Part shown: in pieces, positions 14,869-28,400 of the stretch
Numbering within the stretch: the stretch's first letter is position 1
How the letters are laid out: each line of letters begins with the position of its first letter
Origin: Cantharellus purpuraceus
Lineage: Eukaryota > Basidiomycota > Agaricomycetes > Cantharellales > Hydnaceae
Length of the DNA: 64,000 bases
Reading direction: 5' to 3'
Assembly (NCBI GenBank): GCA_025174535.1
Contig: JALBUN010000023.1
Span: 1,984,001-2,048,000 of the forward strand
Position numbers and translations under genes: made by a program
The notes under the pieces: generated by a model
The model's input: only the letters and a program-made list of their open reading frames with translations
Databases searched by the model: none
Told to the model about the DNA's origin: nothing

Positions 14869-14998
14869 GTTGGACGAAAAAGAGTTCTAGCGGACAGCGC
14901 GGATTTAGGCAGTTGTATGTGACAGTCACTCTCTGACGCCACATTTAGACGTGACGCGTCCTGCCCAGTGCTTCCTAATCCTTACCCTTGACTCTGCC

Positions 14999-16924
<1,926 letters not shown>

Positions 16925-17569
16925 GCCCATCCTACGTGATTGTTGTATATTATTGGGATTGTGCATAGAATACATATCTGATGTTGATGGTAAGAACCAC
17001 ATCGAGTACCAGAAGTACTCGGTAGTCTTCGACGTCCTCGTTATCACAATCGAATCATCATACGGGACACTCCCTAGTTCGATTATTTGAATTCGAAGTG
17101 GAGTGATAGTCAACTTCAAACCGTGTGAGTTCCTTGGTGAGTCGTGATGATTTACTTTAAGGGCTCTCTTCGGTGTCTGGTGAATAAGTAACGAATGTAG
17201 CTTATGCGTGCGTGTTACGTCTGATTCTGATTTAAGGTAATATTAGTGGGTAATACCCTGTATTGGGTATATTCAGAAATGGTCTGCTCTCCAAGCTGCC
17301 AAGTTGTTATCACTCCATACTATTCGATTTACATGGTCACGCCGGTATTTACCGCAGATTTCATACGTGGAAGGCCCAGGAGGAAAGAATTAAACAAAGC
17401 TTCCACTGTGGCACACCCTAGGAATAATTATTTTGATCAGTGATAAAATATTGCTTTAAAGGCGAAGGAAAGGGGTGTGGGACGCAATTTCACGTATGTA
17501 TCGAACAGCTTTCAATTATGGCAGCAAGCTGAACGCGTTCCGCACTACGTGCGAGAACCACGCGACTAA

Positions 17570-17577
17570 TCACGTGA
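17570..17577. promoter_or_regulatory. TCACGTGA palindrome in intergenic DNA
   Basis: Perfect palindrome, here within AATCACGTGATGA, about 600 bp upstream of the dioxygenase start. It is the only one of the six sites not close to a start codon. Confidence 0.3.
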
Positions 17578-17930
17578 TGAGGTTCGGTTTGATTAGTAAT
17601 GGTCAGAACTCGGATGTTTCCACAATTATCAACAGGTGACAAAGAATGAAGAGATGAATCTGAAAGATATTCATCTCATTGTAAAGGTTATTAGACAAGA
17701 GAATTCGTAAGCCCAGCTCACCCTTGCGCCCATAATGCTTATGTTTGGCACACACGGTCCTTGTTGGAATACCGAATGTGGGATTCTACTCATCCGCCCC
17801 ACATATCAACGCGTCAACACGGGTCGTCCTAATGCAGGGTATTGTTCATCCGATCCACATGACAACGACCCATTATACTTTAATCTATTTATGATAGTAT
17901 GAGGGGGTCGCAGCTGTCTCCTTTCCTCAG

Positions 17931-18025
17931 TCGTGTTCAACACACCCGCTGAGGTAAGGAGTTTCTACATTATATGTGAAGGTATTTATAGTATAGAATT
18001 CGTCGTGTTTAATACACACGCTGAG
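17931..18025 (+). repeat. 23-nt imperfect direct repeat, 72 bp apart
   Basis: Copies at 17931-17953 and 18003-18025 match at 20 of 23 positions. The first copy runs straight into GTAAGG, which looks like a splice donor, and the second ends CTGAG. Confidence 0.5.
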
Positions 18026-18180
18026 TTTACCCGTGAAGATTTCAATAGTCCTCGGATCCATCTTTCTATCTATCTTTGGGTCTCCATTCTGGCACTCACC
18101 AACCATTCAAGTCTCCGGATATTATTCCTCGAATAGTTGATTGGGTCTAAGAAAGTAGTCTCTTCAGAATAGGCACCCGA

Positions 18181-19466
18181 ATGGCCACCAGTCTGCAATC
18201 ACCTCAAACTCGCGAACAATGGCGAGAAGCTCTCGCTGCTTTGCCATCTGTTCCCCCAGCAGGGAAAATACCGTCCTTTTATTTTGGCCATGGCCGTGAG
18301 TGCCTTCATTGTCGCAACTGTCTGCAATCTGTTCACCCAGGGTAAAGAACCTATGCTTATATGGCCAGATAGCGTACCTCCCCCAAACCGTGATATGTTC
18401 GCTTTCGCCGGGCCTCGAGGGCCTTTGGCCAATTTTCTTAGGGATTTTGGACCCGCTCTACTTGAAAAGTACAAGCCAAAAGCAGTGGTTGTATTCAGTG
18501 CACATTGGGAAACCAGCGGAGAACGTCTTGGTTGGTAGCTTTTACTCAAATCGCAGTGTATCATGAACTGAACTCTAGCATAGTGACAGATTATGGAGAT
18601 AGCAACCCTCTTTTGATGGACTACTTTGGGTTTGACGCCGAGCTGTACAAGGTACGGTTCGAGTCTCGGGGTGACACAGCTTTGTCGCAGAAGATTGTGG
18701 AACTGTTCAAGAAGGTGCATAAGCCCGTATTTCACAATCGATGGTTATCTCAAACCAGTCTCGGAAGCATGATATTCCTGCTCGCACGACAGTGAAGCCT
18801 GAACCACGTGGCAACGACGGCCGAGGGTTTTCAGGACCCGGACTTGACCATGGTATGTTTAGTCCACAGGTCCTCGTCATGATTTGATCAGAACCCACCA
18901 TGGGCTACAAGGTGTCTTCGTACCCTTCAAGCTAATGTTTGGGGACAGCATAGATATCCCTGTCATTCAGGTCAGTATTGATGAAAGCCTGAGTCCCCAG
19001 AAAAATTGGCAGGTAGGGGAGGCTCTCGACCAGCTTAGGTGATTATTGTTACTGACGCGCGAGTAGTTGGCTGACACGAACACTCAGATCCGAGGGCGTC
19101 CTCATACTCTCAGGGGGCCTAACTATCCATACATTCCGTGATTTTTCGGCATTCTCTGAAAAGACTGCAAAGGCCATCTACAAAGCATTTGATAAAGCTG
19201 TTGTCGATGCTGCTGGGACTGTGGATGTAAGTGAAGTAGACTGTGGGTTATATGACAGTCATTGAGCCAACCCCTTTAATGATCATTAGCCTGATGCTCG
19301 TCGCACGGCCATGATGGACCTTATATCGCATCCTGGATTCAGAGCGGCGCATCCGAGAGAAGAGCATTTTATTCCCATTTATGTCGCGGCAGGATGCGGC
19401 GAAGAGGGTGCAGCCAAGGTAGTCTGTGGTATATATGGAGCATCAACGATTGCTTTTGGATTGTAG
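18181..19466 (+). CDS. Extradiol ring-cleavage dioxygenase, LigB / 4,5-DOPA dioxygenase type
   Basis: Non-haem iron/zinc enzyme that opens catechol-type rings. ATG at 18181 gives MATSLQSPQTREQWREALAA, then FYFGHG with a likely metal-binding histidine. Exons downstream have PMLIWPDSVPPPNRDMFAFA, LLEKYKPKAVVVFSAHWETS (second histidine), GPGLDHGVFVPFKLMFGD (third histidine), IPVIQVSIDESLSP and LILSGGLTIHTFRDF. HPREEHFIPIYVAAGCGEEG is the typical C-terminal motif. The protein ends VVCGIYGASTIAFGL with TAG at 19464-19466. A donor-like GTAGTC before this end would allow a different last exon, but the chosen end matches the family. The first intron most likely ends at AAAG before ACCTATG. No pigment-pathway neighbours are present, so the substrate is unknown. 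Confidence 0.85.
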
Positions 19467-20004
19467 ATCTACAGAGTGTACAGTAGACTGTTGAAGATAG
19501 AACAACACTGGTCTGACGGGCCCGCTCGGTAGCCACTTAGGTTGTTGACAGGCTTTGATCAGCCCTTTTCCATTTGTCTCAAATCTTCTGACGTTAGTGC
19601 TCAATGTATACAATCAATCAAGCGATCCTATATGCGGCCAAAACCTGACCGCTTCACATAGTGTGCATCCTGGACTAGGTTAAACGATTGGAAATCAGCT
19701 CGTCTGCTAAGGCACAAATCGTTACACCAAACTCGAATAACGATGAGCTTTGCGTGTACGAACATTGCATACTTCAACCAGTACACAACTTCATAGCGAT
19801 CATGTTCGTTCGCAAAAAAATTTGACCACCCCCATACACATAGTGGCTGTCCCCAGATTTTTAGGCGTATCAACTACAGACCGGTCATATGGACCTAATA
19901 AGTGTAAGTACTGCAATGGAACAGTGAGCCAAACGCTAAAGCAGCTAACTCACCAGAGAGCGAGAGCTGCAGCTGACTATGTTATCATCGCGCCTACAAG
20001 CACG
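19467..20004. other. Intergenic, no gene recognised
   Basis: About 540 bp between the 3' ends of the dioxygenase gene and the small basic protein gene. Short open frames occur on both strands but none resembles a known family. It probably holds two terminators. Confidence 0.4.
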
Positions 20005-20268
20005 TTATTTTTCCTTCGTCAATTTTTTTAAATCCTTCACTATGTGAGGCGATATCCCTTTCCACGAAGATTTATGCAGCTTTGGCTCGATACGAAGGTT
20101 AGGCGGCCAGCCACGTCCTGCCCTGTCTTTTTGTGCAAGTAGAAGATCCACCAACGCTGGCTCCTCTGAACGAGGGATATGAGCCGCAAGAATAGGCTTT
20201 ATCTGACTATGAGGAACTAGCGCATTCCGTGGCAGTATTCGAATTAGACGTTGCTGCGTAGGATACAT
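20005..20268 (-). CDS. Small basic hypothetical protein
   Basis: Single-exon frame of 87 residues from ATG at 20268 to TAA at 20005-20007. It starts MYPTQQRLIRILPRNALVPH and ends lysine-rich, SPHIVKDLKKLTKEK. It is rich in Arg, Lys, Leu and Pro, with an amphipathic N-terminus that could serve as a mitochondrial targeting region. Small mitochondrial proteins, including ribosomal ones, often look like this, but I do not recognise the family. It may also be one exon of a larger gene. Coding status rests on length, composition and the position between two genes. Confidence 0.4.
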   Translation of the reverse strand: MYPTQQRLIRILPRNALVPHSQIKPILAAHIPRSEEPALVDLLLAQKDRAGRGWPPNLRIEPKLHKSSWKGISPHIVKDLKKLTKEK

Positions 20269-20579
20269 GCTTGTCGACGTTTTTAGCGGAGTTTACATTA
20301 CTGCTCAGTTAGGACCATCCATACCAGAACTATACAGGCTGCTTGATGCAGGTTTCACGCTAGAATATTGCAACTAAAAGCTTATCGCTATTGTGCTGAG
20401 CTTCAGTGCACTTGTACTATTGGGTATGCTCTAGATCGACCCATGATAAACATATTCGAAGGTCTCTGACAGACGCCACGAGGAGCAACTTCATAGACGT
20501 CACGAGGGATCACTTGTGCCGTCCACATTCACCAGCAGGTCTAGTAACGAGTCAAATCGCAAACCATGCTTCGTAACAG

Positions 20580-23293
20580 TCTATAGGGTCACTCCCCAAA
20601 AATCCTCTTCTGGAACTATATCTGTTTCCCAATTTGCCCACTTGCTCTCATCTCTTTCGTCTGAGGCATCCTCTGAATCGAGAACTGGCACACCCGAGAA
20701 GCCTCTTCTGCTATTTTCAGGAGATGTATTCTCTCCGTCTGTCCAGAGCACTATTACACGGGGAAGCCATATGGTCCCCGTTATGAATTCCTTTGGTCTA
20801 GACGTTGCCTTGACTGGTCTGTGTATTGACGAGAAACCTTTCTGCAAAACTCACTAATTGAACAATACACGGTTCACAGGCAATCATGATTTTGATTTTG
20901 GTGAGTCACAACTGTAACGAAACGGGTGTGAAAACTACTGTGTTTATCTAGTTATGATTAGGATTCCCTCACCTTACGAAGGTATTTAATATATTGTGTG
21001 ATAGCAATACTCACGGTTACGTACGCCGTTGAAAAGCTGGTCAAAGACTGCAACTTTGTATGTTTTGTTCAAATATCGACTTAGCTTCTCAAGTAGCCTT
21101 TCTAATAACCATATATAAATAGCCATGGATTCTCAGCAACATATATGATACAGTGACTGGAATGGTTCCGGACACCTTGCGAGACTTTCTAGTCCTGGAG
21201 CGCTCTGGCCTTAAGATCGGTGTCATTGGCTTAGTGGAAAAGTATAAGTCATGACAACAATGTTGCAATCTCTACATACTAAGTTATCCTGTCATTGATC
21301 ACAGAGAATGGATAGAAACAGTATCATCTTGGCCCTCTACTTTCAAGTATAAGGATATGGCAGAGGTTGGCATCAACCTCTCTAAAATGCTGAGGGACGT
21401 CAATGGCAGGTGGGCCTGCGACATTATAATCGCTCTCACTCATTCCAGGCGAGCTTAGTAGTATTCCATCACCTCCTCTACTGACATGCGGTCAAATCTA
21501 GGCTCCCAAATGTGAGAAATTTTCGTGTGCACTCGGCTTTCAATGTTTGAGATGTTTTACAAGGACATTGCGTTAGCGAAAGCCTTAAATGCTCGCCCTT
21601 CTTCCGCCGTTGATGTATCTATGAAGCATGGAGTAGACATCGTTCTCGGTGGCCATGACCACCTATACTATGTCTCCAAAGGGTGTCAAAAGTGGGACAA
21701 CTATGACATTGATGGATCTGACCCCTTGGGCGCCGAAGATGACGATGGAGTCCTGGTGATCAAGAGCGGAACTGACTTCCGTGAGCTTAGCGAACTCACA
21801 TTGGAATTGGAGGATGGACCGTTGGATGCTGCGAGGAGGAAGGTGGTGAAGTCCGTTGTTGGTGTGTCGAATCCGTCACTTGATATTCTTTGCTTTACAA
21901 GCACATTATCCTTCGTTAGGAAAGAGACACATCGTTACCCCAGATACCAAATCCCACACACCTTTAGAAGTCATATTAACCAACGTCCTATCTTCTGTCT
22001 CATCATCCCTTAACTCGCCGGTATGCAAAATGACAGCCTCACTTGACCTTCGGTCAGAACTTATCCGAACGGAAGAAGTTAGTCATATGCTTCTTCAACT
22101 TTACCCATGCTCATGGCTTTATTTGAAGACGGCGGCAGGAAACTGGTTTGCCGATGTTCTTCTCCATGCCTATGATGAAGCTTTGTGTATGAAGGGTTTG
22201 GGAGGTGCTGACGCCGTGCTTATTTGTGCGGGGTGTCTGAGGGGGGATTCAGTTTATGGGCCAGGTATTCTCATTCTGGTCTTATTGCATGGATCCTGAT
22301 GTACTGTAGGAGTTGTGACCCTCGGAGACATTCTAGAGATCCTACCGTTCGACGATTCTATTGTTGTGGTTGAAGTGAGCGGGTCGGCAATCTGGGACGC
22401 CTTCGAGAGTTCGTTGAGGACATGGCCTGCCCACGAAGGGTGTGTAGCCCACCAACATCAGTGTTGGTCGTCTCACTGACAGTCACACAATCATTAGCCG
22501 ATTTCCCGTTTTTTCTGCATTCCATGTTACTTGGGACTCTCATGGACCTCCTGGCCAGCGGATTCTGGACATATCTCTTGATCGCCCTAACGCTAGTTCT
22601 GAAAATGGGTTGGAAAGGGTGAAACGCGAATATGGTCAGGTCTACAGGATAGTGACCAGGGAGTACATGGCACAGGTCAGGTTTTGTGAACGGCTCAGTG
22701 CTAACTACACCCCTTTCTTACTTTACTTACTGTACTGTGGTCGCAGGGTCACGATGGGTTTGAGGCGCTTAAAGGATCCACTTATCTGATCGACGAAGAA
22801 CACGGCATGCCAATGAGTACCTTGGTCAGGAGATATCTTTTGGGTGAGCAACATCATTTCAGCTCAAAGAAACGGTGTGAGAAATACATTTTTACGCTCC
22901 CCCCCCACCTTCCCAGGTTCTCAATATATTCATATGATGCGGCAATATTCTTCCACGCCTCCCTCTGAACCACATCTACATCACGGAACGTCTGGTATGG
23001 TCTCACGAGCGCGCTTCCTCTGGCAGAACCTTGGGAAGCAGGTCCTGACTTCAAGAAAGCACAGAACAGAGGTGAATAAAGATGCACATGGGGTCTCCGG
23101 ACGTGAGCATATGCAGTGTGTTGACTATTTTGATGGTGGAATGACTCGCCGGAGTGGTGGGCTTGAAGGAGGGATGCCAGAGCACTCACGATACGCTGTT
23201 GATTGTGCCAGAGGCGTGGATTTGTTCGAAATCCAACCAGAAGTTGATGAACGGTTGATGGACGTTCGTGAGGCTACAAACACAGGTAGATAG
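20580..23293 (+). CDS. 5'-nucleotidase / UshA-type metallophosphoesterase (first exon not found)
   Basis: Calcineurin-like phosphoesterase fused to a 5'-nucleotidase C-terminal domain; releases phosphate from nucleotides or related esters. Clear exons: YRVTPQKSSSGTISVSQFAH, LLLFSGDVFSPSVQSTITRG (metal Asp), GNHDFDFG (20881-20902), FPHLTKLVKDCNF, PWILSNIYDTVTGMVPD, IALTHSRLPND, VDIVLGGHDHLYYV (metal His). The C-terminal domain has AGNWFADVLLHAYDEA, ILPFDDSIVVVEVSG, FPVFSAFHVTWDSHGPPGQR and a last exon to TAG at 23291-23293. THSRLPND depends on a GC-AG intron (21449-21501) and a 10-nt exon (21502-21511). The N-terminal motif expected just before YRV, carrying the first metal Asp, could not be placed upstream, so the 5' end is open: either a missed small exon or a damaged start. 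Confidence 0.8.
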
Positions 23294-23676
23294 GCGGGAC
23301 CTGCTTTTCGTTAACCAATGTACGCCGCTCGGAGGTCTTGAAGGCTGAAGGCAGAACGACGTTCCTTGTATGCCATGCATGCTCGTAGTTGAATGTCTTA
23401 CAGACAACATACGTCTGATCTTGGTGTTGCTAGTAGCATTATTGTCCAGTAAATATGCAAGAACCAGAGCATTGACGACTGAACCCAAGCAGCCCAAGTG
23501 ACTCAACCAGAGGCTACCAAAGCGACGAGGACGGCCGTCTGTGGACCTCGTGCCCTCTCACACTGCATTCCCGTTGCTGCAACACAAGATCGTCCTTGAT
23601 ATACGCCAATCACTGTAATCCAACTTCAACATTGTGTCTCCACCAACTTCAACAGACAATAAACTAATGAAGACTG
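23294..23676. other. Convergent intergenic region
   Basis: About 380 bp between the stop codons of the phosphoesterase (+) and the kinase (-). It must hold two terminators. No gene or repeat recognised. Confidence 0.4.
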
Positions 23677-25163
23677 TTAGGATATTACACTGACATCGCC
23701 TTGCTGCAAGCACCGAAATTTCAAAAATACATCAGTGCCGTGATTGTAAAGTGAGACGAGTTGAAGATCACCCCCGAAATAAGTAGCATACAACTTGGCG
23801 AGCGGAAGTCTACAAGAGTCTGTTAGCTTGATTCAAAGTTCATGTTCCAGAGCGTACCCGTAGCCAAGTCCTGACAGGGTTCCCATTCCAGTCTGCAGTC
23901 CCTTCCCGGTGATTTCACCAAATAAGCTACCATCACCTCCCCCATCACCACCGACAGCCGCACTCCCGCCAATGGCTTGCGCAGCATAAGGCCCACCCCC
24001 GCTCTCATCGCCAACTTCGTCCATACTGTCATTTCGTCCAGAAGTTGTGAAGGCATAAGAGAAGATAAATGGAAGATTGGCGGGAGAGACTCCACCACCT
24101 TGGTCACGAATGCGCAACGAGAGGAATGGTGTTCGAGCAGTAATGCCCGAAGAAGAGGCTATTGTTACAGTTACAGGTGGCAAGGGCTTAGATGACGAGG
24201 TGCCATGTAATTTTTGATGGTGCTCCACAGTAGCCCGAAAAGCGTTTTTCAAGAGCTCTGTTAGAGAGAATTCAAGGTGCACAGGGACGTAACTGGGGTC
24301 GAGTTGGTTCGTCAAATGCGAGGGTTAACTAAGAGACTCACGCAAATGTTGCCTGTAAATCCCCTTCAATGATGAGACTAGGACTCGCTCCAAGTGTGGC
24401 TTCACACAGATCGGTGACGAATTTGGAGCACATTCTGGCCATTTGTGCAGGCGAACACGTCATATCCACCACTCCGACATCGTGCAAGTCTGCTGGCGAA
24501 GATTCTCGCAGTGCTCTGGACAAAGCAATGTGCTGTTCCGCAATGAGACGCACGCCTATTCGCGTCCGGATTGCCTGATCCAAGAAGCTAGAGATATCAG
24601 CCGATGAAATGTATTTGGCGCTCTCCTGAAAGCTTGGAGAGAGTCGGTAATTTTGTACATAAATTGGAGCAAGCCAAGGCGACATACCCTTTAGCCATTG
24701 TCGGAATGTCATTGGCGTGGTCTGCAACTAATCCTTCGAGCCTTTGGGTAAACTCCCAGTTCTCCTGTAAGGTATTCACAGGGGGGTGGGTCGCTAACGC
24801 CTCAAAGGACGATCTATACGCGCGAAGGGTCCGGGACAAGAATGGATTCGTAGTGACAATGAATGGCAAAGCTTCCAAAGCCTTTACTCGGCCAACAAGG
24901 CGGCGAGGAATCTCAGAGAGGACATACTCCGCGGATTCAAGCAATGATTCTCGGTTAAGTGGGGAGCCAAAGGACAGGAGTTTCTTGAGAGGTAGTAGGC
25001 GAGGCGGCTGTTGTGAGTACTTGGTTAGGAGGAGCGACAGTTTAGAGGAGTCCTCTGTTAGCTGCTTAGCATGCAGGTGATGCCTTGAGGGTAGGCGGTG
25101 CCCTACATATCGTGTAAAGGCTGGTAAGATTCGCCTGCGACTGATAATTCCGAGCAAGTCCAT
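23677..25163 (-). CDS. Mitochondrial PDK/BCKDK-type protein kinase
   Basis: Histidine-kinase-fold Ser kinase that inactivates pyruvate (or branched-chain keto acid) dehydrogenase in the mitochondrial matrix. The start is ATG 25163 (MDLLGIISRRRILPAFTRYV), a basic leader fitting a presequence. The alpha-helical regulatory domain includes LKKLLSFGSPLNRESLLESA, FLVARV-like RRLVGRVKALEALPF, IRTRIGVRLIAEQHIALSRA and ASPSLIIEGDLQATF. The ATP lid has the N-box SLTELLKNAFRATVEHH (about 24230-24280), G1 box LRIRDQGGGVSP (about 24080-24115), FIFSYAFTTSGRND and a Gly-rich loop with LSGLGYG, then LPLAKLYATYFGGDLQLVSL after the last intron. It ends CLQQGDVSVIS with TAA at 23677-23679. PDK and BCKDK cannot be separated with certainty by eye. 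Confidence 0.9.
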
Positions 25164-25230
25164 ATACAAATAGCCTCGAGGTGACGAGACTTGAGTCTGT
25201 TTTCCGTCGAGTCTTAACTACGATAAAGCA

Positions 25231-25238
25231 TCACGTGA
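25231..25238. promoter_or_regulatory. TCACGTGA palindrome upstream of the mitochondrial kinase
   Basis: Perfect palindrome 68 bp upstream of the kinase start codon, within GCATCACGTGAAGTG. Confidence 0.45.
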
Positions 25239-25479
25239 AGTGTGACTTAATACGTCATTGTCACACTAGTGACGGATCGTGTCTGCTTTCATAGTTTCTC
25301 ACCTTCTCGTGCTATACGCGATTGAAAGAGTTAAAATACTTTGATATTCATTACATACGGGTTCCACAAATTGCGTATACTGCACAGGATTAGGCATGAC
25401 AGTGAGACTACAAGTGGGAAATTGGAGACGGAACACAAAGCTTCCATACGTATCGTGTCAGGAATGGTAGGGAACATGG

Positions 25480-28400
25480 TTACTCTTGTCTGTGAGCGTA
25501 TGACAGGGTTAGCGTTAGGATGCAGAGGGGTGGGGAATGGAGCGTACCCAAATCCTACGGTCTCTTCAACTGCTAGAGTCAGCTTCTGCTCCAACGTCGA
25601 GTAATCCTTGTAAGGTGGCAGATCGATCTACGAAGGATATCAGAAACAATGAACACAAAAATGTCAACTGCAGGATATCAACTCACTCTGTTGAAACACG
25701 TGTGACTCTTGGGTAGCTGTGAAGGGTCACCCGATTTCTCAATGGTAAACCGCCTCGGGCCATCCGAGCCTTGGAGGTCTTTAAAGCCGTTCACGGGTAT
25801 GCGCGACGTACCAGTTGCAAATTGTAACAGACGAGATTTACGCTCCGGTGGCCAGCTCCTAATACACTTCCAGAACCATTGAATCACTTCGTCATTCATC
25901 TCATATCCGCGATAGTCCGTAAATTTAGTCCAATCGTCCCTGGATGAAGCACAGCGTGAGATTATTAGCAGTTGTGAGCATAAGTAACCGACGTACACAT
26001 CGATCTCGGACATGCCACCGATCAACAACTCAAGCTCTCGCTCATCAAAGACGTTGATGAGTTCTTGAGGGATGAGCTCGCTGAACCCAGACATGAAGGC
26101 ATCGAATTGGTCTTTGACACGCCGCGAAATACGATACTCAACTACCAGGCTGAGATACTGTTAACCCAACTCCCATTAGATGGAAGATAAGCACGTACTC
26201 GACGTATTCCTTCTTATTCTCCTCTGTGACAGGTATATCTTTCCCACCTGGTTTGAGTTCAATAGTAACCAGCTCGCCAAATCGGTCTTCTGTGGTTGTA
26301 AATGTCTCGTCAATGACATCAGTTATGTCATTCTCTCTATGAAAGCCGATTGTTTAATAAGGCTCAACAGGAAAAAGAAGCCATGCTAACATCATCCATG
26401 TCATGCCACGGTGCAACTCGGCATCAACACTTTCTAGATCAGCTAGTGTGACCTTCTTCTTGAGAATCATCTTGTAGAAACTGACGATGAAGTATGCATC
26501 GAGGAAGCGGCGGTGGAATATTCCCAGTCCCAAGCAGCGACCGATGAACTTGAAGTAATTCAAATGCTCAGGATTCACGCCTGAGGCGGGGTTGATTTGT
26601 AGGGTGTAGTTGTCGTGTGCCGAATATTCAAACAAGCAATAGAATGGGTTGAACATCTCATGCGAAAGAAGGAAGAAAAACTCCCTGCAAGAACAGCACT
26701 TAGTATGCCATATAGTGCGCTGTGAGATCGTTCGTACCTGGACAGACCACCGTAGTCGAGACCATCTTCACCGTCAAACTTGATCATCAACCTCTTTTTC
26801 AAGTCACTTGGCGTCTGGCGCATTATCTCAGCATAACTGTCTTCAAAGATGTGGTTTCGTCGAATCTTGATCTGACAATTGCCTGGCTGAGCGCGCATCG
26901 CGGGTTGACTCCTAAAATAGATGAGTTTACGTCTGAAGTCACGTTTGTACTGTGGCACATTCTGGTCCAAACTTGACGGCAAACGTGGGTCGTCCCATGT
27001 TGTCGTCTTTGTGTTGTGATCGACGAAGTAGACACGCGCCGTCGATGTCAGGCGCATTTCCCAGCCTGATGGCAGTGGGCCTAATTGCGAAATCGTTTGA
27101 GGTTGCACACTCAGATTATTGCCATTAGGGCCCATAACGCGAATGAGAGTTTGACGACGTGGATCGACCCAGGTTGTAGTGCGAGTATTGTGATCAACAT
27201 AGTATGGACGACCTTCGGGGGTGTATCGTTCTTCCCACCCGGCGGGAAGCGCACCTGATCCGACTGCTGTCTGACCACTTTGACCACCCACAGCAACGGG
27301 TTGTGCTGCGTTACCACTACTAGCATTGAGTGTGCCTGATTGTGACCCAGCTGCTTGCTGTGTTCCACTGGTTGTGGTGCCATCCTCTAGAAGATCATCG
27401 GCGAGAATACGACGATTATGCTGCTCTCGTGCAGCGTTTGTATCATTCTGTTGTTCAGCGGTGTTCACCGATTGATTCATCGATGGTCGGACCCATGTGG
27501 TGGTACGCGTGTTATGATCGACGTAGTAGGTGCGTGCAAGAGGATCTACGCGGCGTTCCCAGCCAGGGGGGAGAGGCCCATATTGATCTTCATGAGGACT
27601 GAAATTACGTTGCTGTGGATTGGTCGTAGATGATCCATTAGTAACAGAGTTAGCGGCCGATAGATTTGTAGCCGGAACTGGTTGAGAACTTGTGACATTA
27701 TCAACAGCAGGAGGAACATGAGAGGCAGTAGTTGGCTGAAGCTCGTTCCCGGTATTGGTAGTCATTGGAACGGGCATCTGCACATTTGCGGCCTCGGGCG
27801 TCATAGCTTGGGTGCTTGTAGAACGGCTAATGTCGATGGTAGAACCACCAGCTGAGGTATTAGTCCCCGTGGCAGTGGCATTGCTTGCACTGGCACTAGG
27901 GGTGAGGGAGATGGTGGAGGTGTTTAGCGTAAGATCACCCAAGGCAGGAGTGATGCCAGACACTTGAGATGGTCCAGGGTTGGTGATAGGAGCCGAAGTG
28001 TTCGTGGATAAGTAGATGATGAGTTTTCCATGTACAACAAGATTGTCATTGGACTTCTTCAAGTCCAGAGTAAGCATCTCTGAGACACGGAAGTAGCACA
28101 GCCATGGTTAGCCGAGGATTAAGTAGACAACCTGCGCACACGTACCATGGCCACCGAGATCGAGGTCGATGACGTCGCTGACACGGACATTGACAACACC
28201 AAGGAAGCCCTGGTCACGCCGCTTGAACTTACGCTGGTCAAAGATTTGGACAGCGATTACAGAGGAATCCTTAACAGTGCTGCAACAAATGTAACTACGG
28301 CCGCCAGATCACGATTATGAAAAAAACGAACATATCAAAGTTTTCATTCCAGTACGGATTCAACGTCTTTTTGATAACGCTTGTTGTGTGTGTTTGTTCC

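Larger units (their letters stand above)
16925..18180. other. AT-rich intergenic stretch with near-repeats
   Basis: About 1.25 kb without a convincing gene: only short open frames with no recognisable family. It holds a TCACGTGA palindrome (17570-17577), the phrase tattcatctcatt beside a similar agagatgaatctg (about 17650-17680), and a 23-nt near-repeat at 17931-17953 and 18003-18025. It probably contains the terminator of RPT1 and the promoter of the dioxygenase gene, perhaps with decayed mobile DNA. Confidence 0.4.

Noticed and set aside
19420..19540. Alternative last exon of the dioxygenase through a GTAGTC donor and TTGTAG acceptor
   Set aside because: The unspliced end VVCGIYGASTIAFGL fits the family C-terminus better than the spliced tail.
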